Positions 23,940 to 33,379 of a stretch of 38,925 bases of DNA are shown one piece after another. The position numbers were made by a program, and so were the translations under genes. The notes under the pieces were generated by a model. It was not told the origin of the DNA and ran no database searches. It was given only the letters and a program-made list of their open reading frames with translations. Each line of letters starts with the position of its first letter. The first letter of the stretch is position 1. The stretch is from the NCBI GenBank assembly GCA_934486495.1, contig CAKSPW010000017.1, positions 1 to 38,925 on the forward strand, in the 5' to 3' direction. Source of the DNA: an uncultured Clostridia bacterium (GTDB lineage: Bacteria > Bacillota > Clostridia > UBA1381).

Positions 23940-26027
23940 CTATTTTTCGGCATTCATTTTTCTGTACGTAATCGGCGTCATACCGAATTTTTTTCTGAAC
24001 GTGCACACAAAATGACTGTCTGTCGTAAAACCAACCATTTTTGTTATATCGCTTACGGGAAGCTCGGTACCGGTCAAGTATTCTGCCGCTTTTTTAAGTC
24101 TGTATTCCTTTATATAATTTGTAACGGAAATACACATAACATCTTTAAAAACAGAATCAATTTTTCTTACGCTGCCGTTAAACTCCTCCGCTATTCCCTC
24201 TCTGCACAAAAGGCTGTCTGAACAATTATCCTCAATATATTCCACAATCTGATGCACAAGCTCGTTATTTTCAACCGTAACAATTTCACTTTTAAACGTT
24301 TGCGCTTTTTTAAGTATCGATATGAAACGATTTGTTATATCCTCCTTCGTTTCCATATCGTCAATACTCTCCAAAAACAAGCTCAAGTCAGCAGATATTT
24401 CTATTTTTGTATTTTTTACAATTGAAATAAGTTCAAATATAAGAAGCTTATTTGCCATAACAAATTCTTTAGGCGGAATATCGCTTATACTTTCAACAAC
24501 CGATAAATAGGTGCTTTCGAGTTCGTTTAGCTTTTTCTCGCTGAATTTCACCAAAAGCTCACTCCAGCAATGGCTTATATTAACCATTTTTCTCTCGGCA
24601 GGAATTTCGCTGTCACAGAGTATACAGCAAATTCCGTAATATAGTCTGTACTCCTTAAGCTTTTGAAGCTGTGCATATGCCGATGAAAAATCTTTAACGG
24701 CAACACTTCTTGTGCATATAAACGCCGAAAACGATATATCCAATTTTTCTTTTATAAACCCTTGCGTTTGCCTGATTATATCGTATACGGAAACGTTGCT
24801 ACCGCCTTTATAAACAAAAATAAGTTCATTATTGTTCGTTACCGTCATAATGATCGGGTATTCCGACATCATTTCTTCAAAGACGTTTGCAATCGAAAAC
24901 TTAATTGCCTCCTGCTCTTTAATTGATATGTTTTCCGTAAAAGCACGCTCACGGTCTATTTTAAACATAATCATATTATAAACAAAATCTTTGCCGAGAC
25001 CGTATTTTTCTATATTTTTATCCAAAGCCTTTTGATTGAATTTATCGGAATTTTCGATAAATCTCAACTTATCTATTTCATCTTTTTTCTTATAAACCAA
25101 TTCAAAATCTCTTTCAAAAGCACCGAGATGTCTGAAAAACTTTTTAACCCATTTCATACCCTTGATAAATCCGAAAAAAATAATCGCTCCGAGCAAAACA
25201 AATATCCCGGCAATAATAACAAACGATATAAGCATTTTGTTCATGACATGAGAATATGAAGTATAGCATATATAAATGTTGTCATCAGTTTTATTCCAAA
25301 AAACAAGCTGCCTTTTACCGTTAATTCTGCGAATGATATATGCATCGTCATTTTTGCCGATTATTTTATTAATCATTTCAGTAACGTCTTTATTATCAGA
25401 TGAGTTTATAAGAATGTTTTCGTTTCGGTCATAGATTATGTAAACAAAGTCGTCGTTTTTTCCATAAGCAAATTTATTGAAAAAATAATTTATTTCAACA
25501 ACGTACGGCATATACTTATACGGCTTTAGCTTATACGAATACAGCCGTCTTTTCTGCGCATCGTCATATTTATAGGAAAGCGTTCTCTTTGTTTGAGATA
25601 CATCTTCGTAAAAATTCGGATCAATTCTATTTATCCCGAACGATTCCGACGAAAGCATATAATCATTTTCTGTATCGTACACATTTACCGATTCTATATA
25701 AACGTCTGAATTTTTATAAAACGACAGCCGTTTGTGAATTACATTTACATCTCTGTCGGATAAATTGCCTCTTGTTATAAGCTGAATATCCTCATCGAAA
25801 AAAATCTGAGTAAGCAGATTGTTTGTTGTGCGGTCTATGTTTTCAATACTGCTTGTAAACTGCATAACGTTATTTTTCATATAAGAAACATTTGTTTTCA
25901 AAAGTATTCTGAAAAAAACGATATATGATATTAAAAACACGGACGCAACAACAGCCAATAAAAAAATAATATATATGTTAGTCTTTTTCTCAGCTTTATC
26001 AAAATGATTTTCAAATACAGCATCCAT
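23940..26027 (-). CDS. Membrane-bound AraC-family regulator with extracellular sensor (YesS-like)
   Basis: This 695-residue one-component regulator has a transmembrane helix at ~18-41, an extracellular region ~42-262 of the Cache-like type, a second helix at ~264-288, a cytoplasmic linker with a predicted degenerate cyclase-like or helical region, and an AraC-type double helix-turn-helix at ~591-695. The last 100 residues carry REGIAEEFNGSVRKIDSVFK and DITKMVGFTTDSHFVCTFRK, the two recognition units. The layout matches B. subtilis YesS-type activators that turn on plant-polysaccharide genes. The start ATG has AAGGGGA 8 bases upstream. It heads the operon with SGNH and GH3 and directly follows the beta-helix operon, so these are its likely targets. 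The ligand is unknown. Confidence 0.88.
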   Translation of the reverse strand: MDAVFENHFDKAEKKTNIYIIFLLAVVASVFLISYIVFFRILLKTNVSYMKNNVMQFTSSIENIDRTTNNLLTQIFFDEDIQLITRGNLSDRDVNVIHKRLSFYKNSDVYIESVNVYDTENDYMLSSESFGINRIDPNFYEDVSQTKRTLSYKYDDAQKRRLYSYKLKPYKYMPYVVEINYFFNKFAYGKNDDFVYIIYDRNENILINSSDNKDVTEMINKIIGKNDDAYIIRRINGKRQLVFWNKTDDNIYICYTSYSHVMNKMLISFVIIAGIFVLLGAIIFFGFIKGMKWVKKFFRHLGAFERDFELVYKKKDEIDKLRFIENSDKFNQKALDKNIEKYGLGKDFVYNMIMFKIDRERAFTENISIKEQEAIKFSIANVFEEMMSEYPIIMTVTNNNELIFVYKGGSNVSVYDIIRQTQGFIKEKLDISFSAFICTRSVAVKDFSSAYAQLQKLKEYRLYYGICCILCDSEIPAERKMVNISHCWSELLVKFSEKKLNELESTYLSVVESISDIPPKEFVMANKLLIFELISIVKNTKIEISADLSLFLESIDDMETKEDITNRFISILKKAQTFKSEIVTVENNELVHQIVEYIEDNCSDSLLCREGIAEEFNGSVRKIDSVFKDVMCISVTNYIKEYRLKKAAEYLTGTELPVSDITKMVGFTTDSHFVCTFRKKFGMTPITYRKMNAEK

Positions 26028-26059
26028 ATTGTGTTCCCCTTCAAAATGTTTTGTTTTGC

Positions 26060-26086
26060 AAGCGGCAAGCTGTCCGCCTGCCGCTT
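26060..26086 (-). other. Leader hairpin in the AraC operon
   Basis: AAGCGGCA (26060-26067) and TGCCGCTT (26079-26086) form a perfect 8-bp stem with an 11-base loop in the 5' leader, between the promoter and the start codon. No U-run follows, so it is not a plain terminator. It could stabilise or control the mRNA. Confidence 0.5.
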
Positions 26087-26092
26087 ATATAA

Positions 26093-26121
26093 ATTATACC
26101 ACTTTAGATTCAATATGTAAA
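26093..26121 (-). promoter_or_regulatory. Sigma-A promoter of the AraC-SGNH-GH3 operon
   Basis: On the minus strand TTTACA (26116-26121), 17 bases and TATAAT (26093-26098) preceded by an extended TGG. It lies just after the end of the beta-helix gene. Confidence 0.75.
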
Positions 26122-26128
26122 TACATAT
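26113..26128. promoter_or_regulatory. Palindrome over the -35 box, candidate operator
   Basis: ATATGTAAATACATAT is a perfect inverted repeat with 7-base arms and covers the -35 box of the AraC-operon promoter. Its position fits a repressor or autoregulatory site. The half AATATGTAAATA recurs over the -35 box at 10111-10122. Confidence 0.4.
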
Positions 26129-26138
26129 AATTTAAATT

Positions 26139-29100
26139 CTATTTATTAAACAAAACTTTCTCGCACGCAAAAGGCTCAATCGCACTCATGTTCCACACAA
26201 ACACTTTTATCATAGCGGCATTTTCTCCCGTATATGCGGTATTAACCGTAACCGTTCCGCCGACGCTGTCCGTCATTTTATTTGCATTAATGCTAAGCAT
26301 TCTTCCGCTGCGGTCATAAACAGCCGCAACAACATCAGCTCCCGAACCAAAGCCTTCATATTCCGCAACCACTTTTTCAATTCTCTCTCCCTGCGATGTG
26401 ACAAGCTTATTATTCTCATCAAAGCAGTTTACCGACTTAATATTAACGGTCGGTTTTTTCACGTTCGCCGTTATATAGCTTTTCTTTGATACCGCCCCGT
26501 TTGAAGCGGTAACAATTATCCTCGCCGCCCCGACACTGTGTGCGGTAACTGCGCCGTTTTCATCAACTGTCGCAACGTTCGGATTTTCGCTTTCAAAAGT
26601 GTATTTCACATTTTGTGCAACCATGCCTGCTTTGTTTCTCGACAGCGTTTTCAATACATTTTGGCTGCCCGTTATCATATCAAAAGCCGTCCTGTCCTTA
26701 TCCTGACCATCAGCTCGCACAAACACTCTGTACGGTGCATTGTCCTCCGAATTGTACACAAATTTTTCGGTAAGCCCAATATTTGCAATGTCAATATCTT
26801 CAACTCCCAAAGTATAAGCCGGAGAAGTTTCCGACAATCTGAAGTCAAGATTTGCGCTGTCCGAAATCATGGCGCCGTCAAACAAAGAATGTATGTCGTG
26901 ATTGTAATTATCCCTCCATACGCTCATGGTTATATTTGCGCCGTTTACCTTGCACGTTGGCGTATTACACATATCAAAAAGATTGTAATCAGCCTCTTTT
27001 ATGCGGTTTTCGTCATATTTTGTATGTGTGTAAATGCTGTTTCCGCTGTTTGAAATCACGTTTCTTACTATTCTGATATTATTCGCCGTTGAATGCTGCC
27101 CATAGCTCCCGATAACGGTTAATGCCGTGGGATTGTCAATGATGTAATTATTCTCCGCTACAATATCGTCAGCCTTTAAGTGCATACAATATCCGAATTT
27201 GCTCGTACCGCTGTATTCGGTAGTACCGAGATTTGCTATGATATTGTTTTTCGCAATCGTTCCGAACGCAGAATCGTCAAGGTAAATTCCGATTGTGCTT
27301 TCTATCCAGCTGTGGCTGTCGTGAATATAATTGTTTTCAATATGCGTTTTAGCATTTCTGCCCAAGCCCTCAACATATACCACGCCGGTATCCTGAGAGC
27401 CCTTGTTTACATCCGAAACATCGTTATATATAATATAGTTTTCACCGTTTACATAAGTTACTCTTATTCCGCTTCTCGGGCAATCGGCAATTAAATTGTT
27501 TCTTATAATATTGTTATTCGCACCGCCATGGTAGAGGGCAATACCCGTTGAGTTACCTACAACAAGTCCGGTAGAGTGAATATAATTATCCGATACGACA
27601 TTGTTTTTAAAATTCATCATACCCGGATTTTTCTCACCGTTAATAGAAATTCCGCTGCCAAAGGTATTGCACACCTCATTAGCCTCAACAGCGTTGTTTT
27701 CTCCGCCGTTTACCATATAAATGCCGTGTCCGCCAACGTTTGAGATGATACAATTCTTAACTGTTATATTATCGGAATTTGATATTTTAACACCGTTTCC
27801 CGAATCGTTTGTGCTATACGTATATGTATAATCCTTTGTTCTTTTGCTGTTTTGGATTTTCAGACCATCAAGCCTTACGTTTTTCGCATTTTCAAACTCA
27901 AATATATTATCCGCCAAAGGCAAGGTTATATCAAGAGCTGATGGATTTTCGGCATATACATACAAATTTCCGCTTTTCTTATCATAGTAAAATTCATTTT
28001 CGCTGTCGAGAAAGCTTAAATCGTTTTGAATGTAATATCTTGCACCGGAACCTATATCATGCGTTGTCGGCTTTGTAAATGTGACATATCCCGTACCGCT
28101 GTCGGCTGATGCAACGTCAACGGTATTAAAATACCACATCCAATTGCCGCCGTCACCGCCGTTCGGCCAAATACCGATTTCAAGCTGTGAATTATCCTGC
28201 ACACCGCTTAAAACCGAAGGCTCTATGTATGCAGCCGTTCTTTTATCCGCCGCCGATGCGATTGTTTGTGCATAATCGTTCGGCAAATCATATTTCAAAG
28301 CGCCTCTGTTCGGATACCTTGCAACCCACATCATTTCGTTATGGTTGTAAAGCATAAACACATCTTTGCCTTCTCCTATATTTTTAACGTAAATATTACC
28401 GTTATACCTTGTAAATCCGCTTATCTTTCCGCCGCCGGTAATAACAGCCTTTGAACTGTTTTTTGCCGATATGTTAATATTGTGTCTCCGGCTTGTGTTT
28501 TCGACCGTAAAACTAAGTGTTCGGTCGATACTATATTCTCCGTCATCGAGAATAACGTTTATATCCGATACTGCGTTTCCGTCCTTAACCATATTGCTTA
28601 TAACGGTGTATACCTTATTTACGGTTGCAAACGGTTCTGTCTGCGTTCCGGGATTTGCATCACTTCCAAGTGGCGAAACGTAAAAAGTTATATTTGTATT
28701 TTCCTTAACCGCACTGTATAGAATATTATAAAACGCATTTACAAACTCATTTACCGACGTGTACTTTTTTGAGTCAAGTGCATCACAGACGTCCTGCTTG
28801 TTTTCAAGAAGATTATAATTATACAAATTCAAATTAAGCTTTGGATTTTCCAGTACTCCGGCAGAACCGTTTTGATTTATTTCATTCAAAAGCTGCGCAT
28901 TATCCGCATCTGTTCTGTGATAATAGTCAAGCGCAACCGACGAGTTGCCGGACGCAACATGAACAGAATATGTTGACGCACCCGAAAAATTCCTGTCCGA
29001 GATAAAAAAAGAATAATATCCTTTTGCACGAACACTGTCCTGCATCATTTCCACTATACCGCCGTTTGTTATAACACAGCATAACGGCATTCCCTCTTTT

Positions 29101-29309
29101 TCGTTAATTCTGCCGCTGACAACAACTCCGTCATCCGTTGTTTCGATAAATGAAACATATTCCGACGCCGAGCACACCTCTATCTTTTTATCCTGCTCCG
29201 CAATCTGCTCCTCCGTTCCCCAAATGCCGTGTGCAAGTGCCGAAGCACCTGCACAAAGCACCGAAACGCTTAAAAATACAGATAATATTTTTTTAAAAGC
29301 ATTTGTCAT
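26139..29309 (-). CDS. Secreted right-handed beta-helix protein with Ig-like domain, probable polysaccharide-active
   Basis: This 1056-residue exported protein starts at ATG 29309 (GAGGAG 7 bases upstream, 10 bases after the previous stop). Its signal peptide begins MTNAFKKILSVFLSVSV. An N-terminal beta region (~30-200) is followed by the start of the helix, NITFYVSPLGSDANPGTQTE, then FATVNKVYT and many parallel-beta-helix coils rich in Asn and Ile (NNIIRNNLI, IENNYIHDSHSW, AENNYIID) up to ~790. A Big2-like bacterial Ig domain follows (VATVDENGAVTAHSVGAARI). The last ~110 residues form a module ending VFVWNMSAIEPFACEKVLF that is also present in the protein encoded at 33380-36553. The fold is that of pectate lyase and GH141/GH28-like enzymes. 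Catalytic residues and substrate cannot be assigned by eye. It is the last gene of the large surface-protein operon. Confidence 0.82.
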   Translation of the reverse strand: MTNAFKKILSVFLSVSVLCAGASALAHGIWGTEEQIAEQDKKIEVCSASEYVSFIETTDDGVVVSGRINEKEGMPLCCVITNGGIVEMMQDSVRAKGYYSFFISDRNFSGASTYSVHVASGNSSVALDYYHRTDADNAQLLNEINQNGSAGVLENPKLNLNLYNYNLLENKQDVCDALDSKKYTSVNEFVNAFYNILYSAVKENTNITFYVSPLGSDANPGTQTEPFATVNKVYTVISNMVKDGNAVSDINVILDDGEYSIDRTLSFTVENTSRRHNINISAKNSSKAVITGGGKISGFTRYNGNIYVKNIGEGKDVFMLYNHNEMMWVARYPNRGALKYDLPNDYAQTIASAADKRTAAYIEPSVLSGVQDNSQLEIGIWPNGGDGGNWMWYFNTVDVASADSGTGYVTFTKPTTHDIGSGARYYIQNDLSFLDSENEFYYDKKSGNLYVYAENPSALDITLPLADNIFEFENAKNVRLDGLKIQNSKRTKDYTYTYSTNDSGNGVKISNSDNITVKNCIISNVGGHGIYMVNGGENNAVEANEVCNTFGSGISINGEKNPGMMNFKNNVVSDNYIHSTGLVVGNSTGIALYHGGANNNIIRNNLIADCPRSGIRVTYVNGENYIIYNDVSDVNKGSQDTGVVYVEGLGRNAKTHIENNYIHDSHSWIESTIGIYLDDSAFGTIAKNNIIANLGTTEYSGTSKFGYCMHLKADDIVAENNYIIDNPTALTVIGSYGQHSTANNIRIVRNVISNSGNSIYTHTKYDENRIKEADYNLFDMCNTPTCKVNGANITMSVWRDNYNHDIHSLFDGAMISDSANLDFRLSETSPAYTLGVEDIDIANIGLTEKFVYNSEDNAPYRVFVRADGQDKDRTAFDMITGSQNVLKTLSRNKAGMVAQNVKYTFESENPNVATVDENGAVTAHSVGAARIIVTASNGAVSKKSYITANVKKPTVNIKSVNCFDENNKLVTSQGERIEKVVAEYEGFGSGADVVAAVYDRSGRMLSINANKMTDSVGGTVTVNTAYTGENAAMIKVFVWNMSAIEPFACEKVLFNK

Positions 29310-29319
29310 TGTAAACTCC

Positions 29320-32300
29320 TCATTTATTAATCTTAAAACCGCTGAATTCCGCATCGGCGTAATAATCGGTTTGAGAGAATATTGAAAGTCCGGCATACGT
29401 TTCGCCCGAGATTTCTAATTCGGTCGTTCCTACCTCTTCCCACTTATCCTCTTTCAGCCAATAGCCCGTAATTTTTCTGCCCTGCTTTTCAAGCTTAATT
29501 GTCACGGGGTATTCCTGCGTTTCGGAGAAGAATACATTACTCGATTTGTTTTCTCCGTTTCTGTACGTCATAAGAAGCGTATTATCTCCTCTTATTCTCA
29601 AATGCACATTATCCGCCGAATCGTCCGTGCCGGCTCTTATCATAAGTCCTGCGGCTGTGTTCGTGTTATTAAGGTCTGACAGGCAATCCATTTGAACTTC
29701 TATCGAATAATTCTCATCATCAAGCGTGTTATATACAAACGTTGCATTATCTGCCGAGCCGTATACGTCACGTCCGTCACCAATCAGCTTGATTTTGCCG
29801 TCCTTCATAAACGCATTGCCTCCGCAGCCCCAATTTACAATCTTCATGCCGTCCGACAGTACATCAAAATCATCGTTTACAACAACTCTGCACTGCGTAT
29901 GAACTTCAACGCCGTTGCATACAACATTCAATTTAATATAACAAGCTCCGAAACCGATACCCTTTATTTTCACACCGCCGTCCGTACCGATTACCTTTGC
30001 TATGTTGGGGTCATCAGATTCGGCGGTTATTTTTGAGCCTCCGAGATAAAGCTCATTTCCTCTTGTATCAAACGCATTGTACGGCATTACGTATTCCTCA
30101 CCTGTCTTTATCGACTTTTTGTCAATGCTCAGGTTAAGCTTTCCGATTAATGACATATTTACGCTCATCGGTATTTCCTTTGTAAAGACTTCACCGTTTA
30201 GTTTTGCGGTGGCGGTCACTATTGCACTTCCCACCCCCATTGCCTTTAAAAATCCCTTGTCGTTAATTTTTATAACGTTCTCGTCATTTGACTTAAATGT
30301 TATACTTTCCGCATTTTCGGGATTTTTCTGTCCGAGCACGGTGTTTATATAAACTCCCATGCTTATTTCCTCGTCCTTTGAAAATACCGTTCTTTTAACA
30401 ACTGTTGAAATATCTGTTATTCTGTCATCGACAATAACATTCATTATTCTTGAAACGGATTTCATGTCCTTTTGTGCGGTAATTTTGACAACCGCCTTAC
30501 CTGCCTTCAGTCCCGTAATATTACCAAAATCGTCAACCGCTATTATATCGGGATTCTCATTGGTATACGAAACGCTTATTTCGCCGTTATCAAGCTGTAC
30601 TCCCAATTTTGTCTTTGCAATTAAGTCAACTGCTGTTTTTGCGCCGGATTTTAAATTAATTGTCGAATTATATCCGAGCGCTCCCTTTTCAAAAGGATAA
30701 ATGTAATAAATTCCTTCGCTGTCGCTAAAGTTACCGCCCGGCTTAAGTCCTGCCTCTTTAACATCAATATCCTTTGTTCCCTGCGTGAAAACATGAGAGT
30801 AATACTGATACCTGTAATCACTGTTATCGGGATCGATAAAGCTGGGGTCTTTAATCTGCGAATTCTGCTCATATTTTCCGTCAACTATATTTTCCCAATC
30901 GCTGTACGAATTTGCAGCACCCTTGTAAACCATTTCACCAAGCGGAGAATAATATGTATTATAATCATATTCCTTAAGCGTTACGTCCGTAAAGTTCAGA
31001 AGATTTGCCGCCGTATTACTGCAATTGTATATAACATTATTTTTAATAACAATGTCCTCATTATTCGGCTTGTTGTTTGAATTATGCATAAGTATGCCGC
31101 CGTTGCCGGACTTAGGAGAATTTGCGCAAATATTATTGAGCATTTTTGAGCCGACTCCCTTGATAAACAACATACCGCCAACCATAGGAGTATGCCCCAT
31201 TACCGGGCCTTCTGTCTCCGACAGCTTTTCGACAATGTTATTTTTCGTATACACGCCGTTTGAGTTTTCATCATGATATATTCCGAAAATTCCGGAATAA
31301 TTTGAGAATGAATCGTGAAGGTAATTGTTTGTAAACGCTACTCCGTGCTCACCCGGCTCAAACAGCGAGTAAAAAAGTCCTCCGTCCTCGGTTCCGTTCA
31401 TGGCATAGGATATATCGTTATAGCGCACATAATCCCTGTCAGCGGAAAATCCCCAGTTTATTCCCATTCGGCGAACGTTATAAATCTTATTGTACTGAAC
31501 ATAATTGTATCCGGAATCGTTATGAATAATGTCTATTCCGCTTGAATGACCCGTTATAATTCCGCATCTGTTAATAAAATTATTCTCTATCAAATTGTAC
31601 TTTACACGGCAAAAACGCTGTTCCCCCATGTAGTATATATAACCGAGCTCCTCCATTGTCTTTACGTTGTTTTCTATTACAACATTTCTTCTCGTATGCG
31701 AAATACCGCTTATCCCTCCGCCTCCGAGATTTCTCATGTTGTTATTCCTTATCTTACAATTTTTAACGTAATCAAGAATATAAACAGCGTCATCGCCCAC
31801 ATCGTGTATATCACAGTTTTTAACGGTAATATTCTCGGCATACGAAAGCATAACTCCGGCGCCGTTTCCTCGTCCGTTCATACCCTCATATGCATCGTCG
31901 CTTCTGTATGTATTCATTATTTCAACGTTTTCAACAGTTATGTTTTTGACCGTCTTGTTATCGGCAGTCCCTCCGAACTTTATCACATTTTCTGCCGTCG
32001 GCATGGAATATCTTTTCCCCTCAATTGTATATCCGTTCGGTATAACATAAACATATCCGTCCTTTGAATTGTAGCAATACTCGCCCTCGGTATCCAAAAG
32101 CTCTATTGTTCCCTGAACAAAATACATACCGTCCTTTCCCGTATTTTCAAAAACATTGTGACTCAGACACAGCAGATTATTCACATAATCAATTTCAAAA
32201 ACGCCTATCGAATGGTTAAACCACATCTGTCCGTTTCTTCCCCATATATTAACCTCAAGATCGGTACAATCGTAAATATGAGGGAAATCACCGTCCGCAA

Positions 32301-33315
32301 ATCTGACTCTGTCTTGCGTCTGCGTTTCAAAACCGAGACTTTTTATATGTCCCTTTACGGAATTTTCGCTGTTGTAATTCGGGTGACGCGCCATGGTCAT
32401 TATAGAGCCGTTTTCATAGAACATATCAACTCTTAGCCCCTCGCCGACATATGCTCTGTAAATATTGCCTCTATAACGCTCCCAGCCGTTTATCTCCCTG
32501 CTGCCTATTATTTTTGCATTTTCGCCGTCATAAGCGGTATATTTGATATTGAAAAGATTTTTTCCGCTGTCCTTCGGCGTAAAAAGAAGTTCTTCATCAA
32601 GTCTATACTCTCCGCCGCGCAGGCATACAACTATATCTCTGTCCTGCTCGTTTTCTTTAAGATACTGTCTTACGGTAAGCTTCGCCTTTTCAATTGTTTT
32701 AAAGGGAGAGTCTATTTCTCCCGAATTTTCATCATCACCGTCGGGGGATACGTAATAAATCAGCTCTTTTTCTCTTTTAATTGAATAAAGTCTGTCCGCT
32801 TCGCCAAAAAGCTCGTCGTTTGCCTTTTCGTATCCGACATATACATATCCGTCCCTTTGTGCGGTCAGCAATCCGAACACTTTCTCAAGTGCCTCCGTCG
32901 ATATATAAGTCGTTTGATTTTTAAGAAGAATACCGTCCTTTACGGTTACATCTCTGTCATCAACATAAAAAACATCGCTGCCGTTTTTCATTTCCGTTTT
33001 TTGTATTCCGTGCTCGGCAAATATTTTGCCGGTTTTTGCTTCATATTTTACAATCGCCTTAAAATTGTCCATAACAAATCTAAAAGGCAAATACGTTTTA
33101 TCACCGCTTTTTATCGGCAATTGATTATCCTGTAATTGCACTCTTTCATTAAAGCTGAGGCTCTCGTTTTCATCAAAGGAAAATACCATTCCCTCCGACA
33201 ATATATAATGAGCGTCCGCTTCAACTGTCGGTTTTATTTCGGCAAATGCCAAATTCAGCTGCAATACATTAATCAATAATACTAAAAGAGCGGCAATTAT
33301 CAGTTTTCTTTTCAT
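29320..33315 (-). CDS. Secreted GH141-like beta-helix protein with copper-amine-oxidase-N, Big2 and concanavalin-like domains
   Basis: This 1331-residue exported protein starts at ATG 33315 (GAAAGGA 6 bases upstream). The signal peptide runs through MKRKLIIAALLVLLINVLQL. Residues ~30-165 look like a copper amine oxidase N-terminal-type stalk domain (LPIKSGDKTYLPFRFVMDN). From ~190 the catalytic part begins (IYYVSPDGDDENSGEIDSPF, CLRGGEYRLDEELLF, INGWERYRGNIYRA), which resembles GH141-type enzymes known from fucosidase and xylanase activity. Beta-helix coils continue to ~830. Three Big2-like Ig domains (~870-1110) and a C-terminal concanavalin-like sandwich (~1125-1331) follow. The product is probably an extracellular enzyme acting on complex plant glycan; GH141 is inferred from motif style, not from alignment. 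Confidence 0.8.
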   Translation of the reverse strand: MKRKLIIAALLVLLINVLQLNLAFAEIKPTVEADAHYILSEGMVFSFDENESLSFNERVQLQDNQLPIKSGDKTYLPFRFVMDNFKAIVKYEAKTGKIFAEHGIQKTEMKNGSDVFYVDDRDVTVKDGILLKNQTTYISTEALEKVFGLLTAQRDGYVYVGYEKANDELFGEADRLYSIKREKELIYYVSPDGDDENSGEIDSPFKTIEKAKLTVRQYLKENEQDRDIVVCLRGGEYRLDEELLFTPKDSGKNLFNIKYTAYDGENAKIIGSREINGWERYRGNIYRAYVGEGLRVDMFYENGSIMTMARHPNYNSENSVKGHIKSLGFETQTQDRVRFADGDFPHIYDCTDLEVNIWGRNGQMWFNHSIGVFEIDYVNNLLCLSHNVFENTGKDGMYFVQGTIELLDTEGEYCYNSKDGYVYVIPNGYTIEGKRYSMPTAENVIKFGGTADNKTVKNITVENVEIMNTYRSDDAYEGMNGRGNGAGVMLSYAENITVKNCDIHDVGDDAVYILDYVKNCKIRNNNMRNLGGGGISGISHTRRNVVIENNVKTMEELGYIYYMGEQRFCRVKYNLIENNFINRCGIITGHSSGIDIIHNDSGYNYVQYNKIYNVRRMGINWGFSADRDYVRYNDISYAMNGTEDGGLFYSLFEPGEHGVAFTNNYLHDSFSNYSGIFGIYHDENSNGVYTKNNIVEKLSETEGPVMGHTPMVGGMLFIKGVGSKMLNNICANSPKSGNGGILMHNSNNKPNNEDIVIKNNVIYNCSNTAANLLNFTDVTLKEYDYNTYYSPLGEMVYKGAANSYSDWENIVDGKYEQNSQIKDPSFIDPDNSDYRYQYYSHVFTQGTKDIDVKEAGLKPGGNFSDSEGIYYIYPFEKGALGYNSTINLKSGAKTAVDLIAKTKLGVQLDNGEISVSYTNENPDIIAVDDFGNITGLKAGKAVVKITAQKDMKSVSRIMNVIVDDRITDISTVVKRTVFSKDEEISMGVYINTVLGQKNPENAESITFKSNDENVIKINDKGFLKAMGVGSAIVTATAKLNGEVFTKEIPMSVNMSLIGKLNLSIDKKSIKTGEEYVMPYNAFDTRGNELYLGGSKITAESDDPNIAKVIGTDGGVKIKGIGFGACYIKLNVVCNGVEVHTQCRVVVNDDFDVLSDGMKIVNWGCGGNAFMKDGKIKLIGDGRDVYGSADNATFVYNTLDDENYSIEVQMDCLSDLNNTNTAAGLMIRAGTDDSADNVHLRIRGDNTLLMTYRNGENKSSNVFFSETQEYPVTIKLEKQGRKITGYWLKEDKWEEVGTTELEISGETYAGLSIFSQTDYYADAEFSGFKINK

Positions 33316-33337
33316 ACTAATCCTTTCCTCATCAGAG

Positions 33338-33361
33338 GCATGGCGGCGCACGCCGCCATGC
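33338..33361 (-). other. GC-rich intercistronic hairpin
   Basis: GCATGGCGGCG (33338-33348) is complementary to CGCCGCCATGC (33351-33361), a near-perfect palindrome in the 64-base gap between two operon genes. No U-run follows on the minus strand, so it is more likely an mRNA-processing or stability element than a terminator. Confidence 0.55.
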
Positions 33362-33379
33362 TCATTTAACCGTGGCTGA

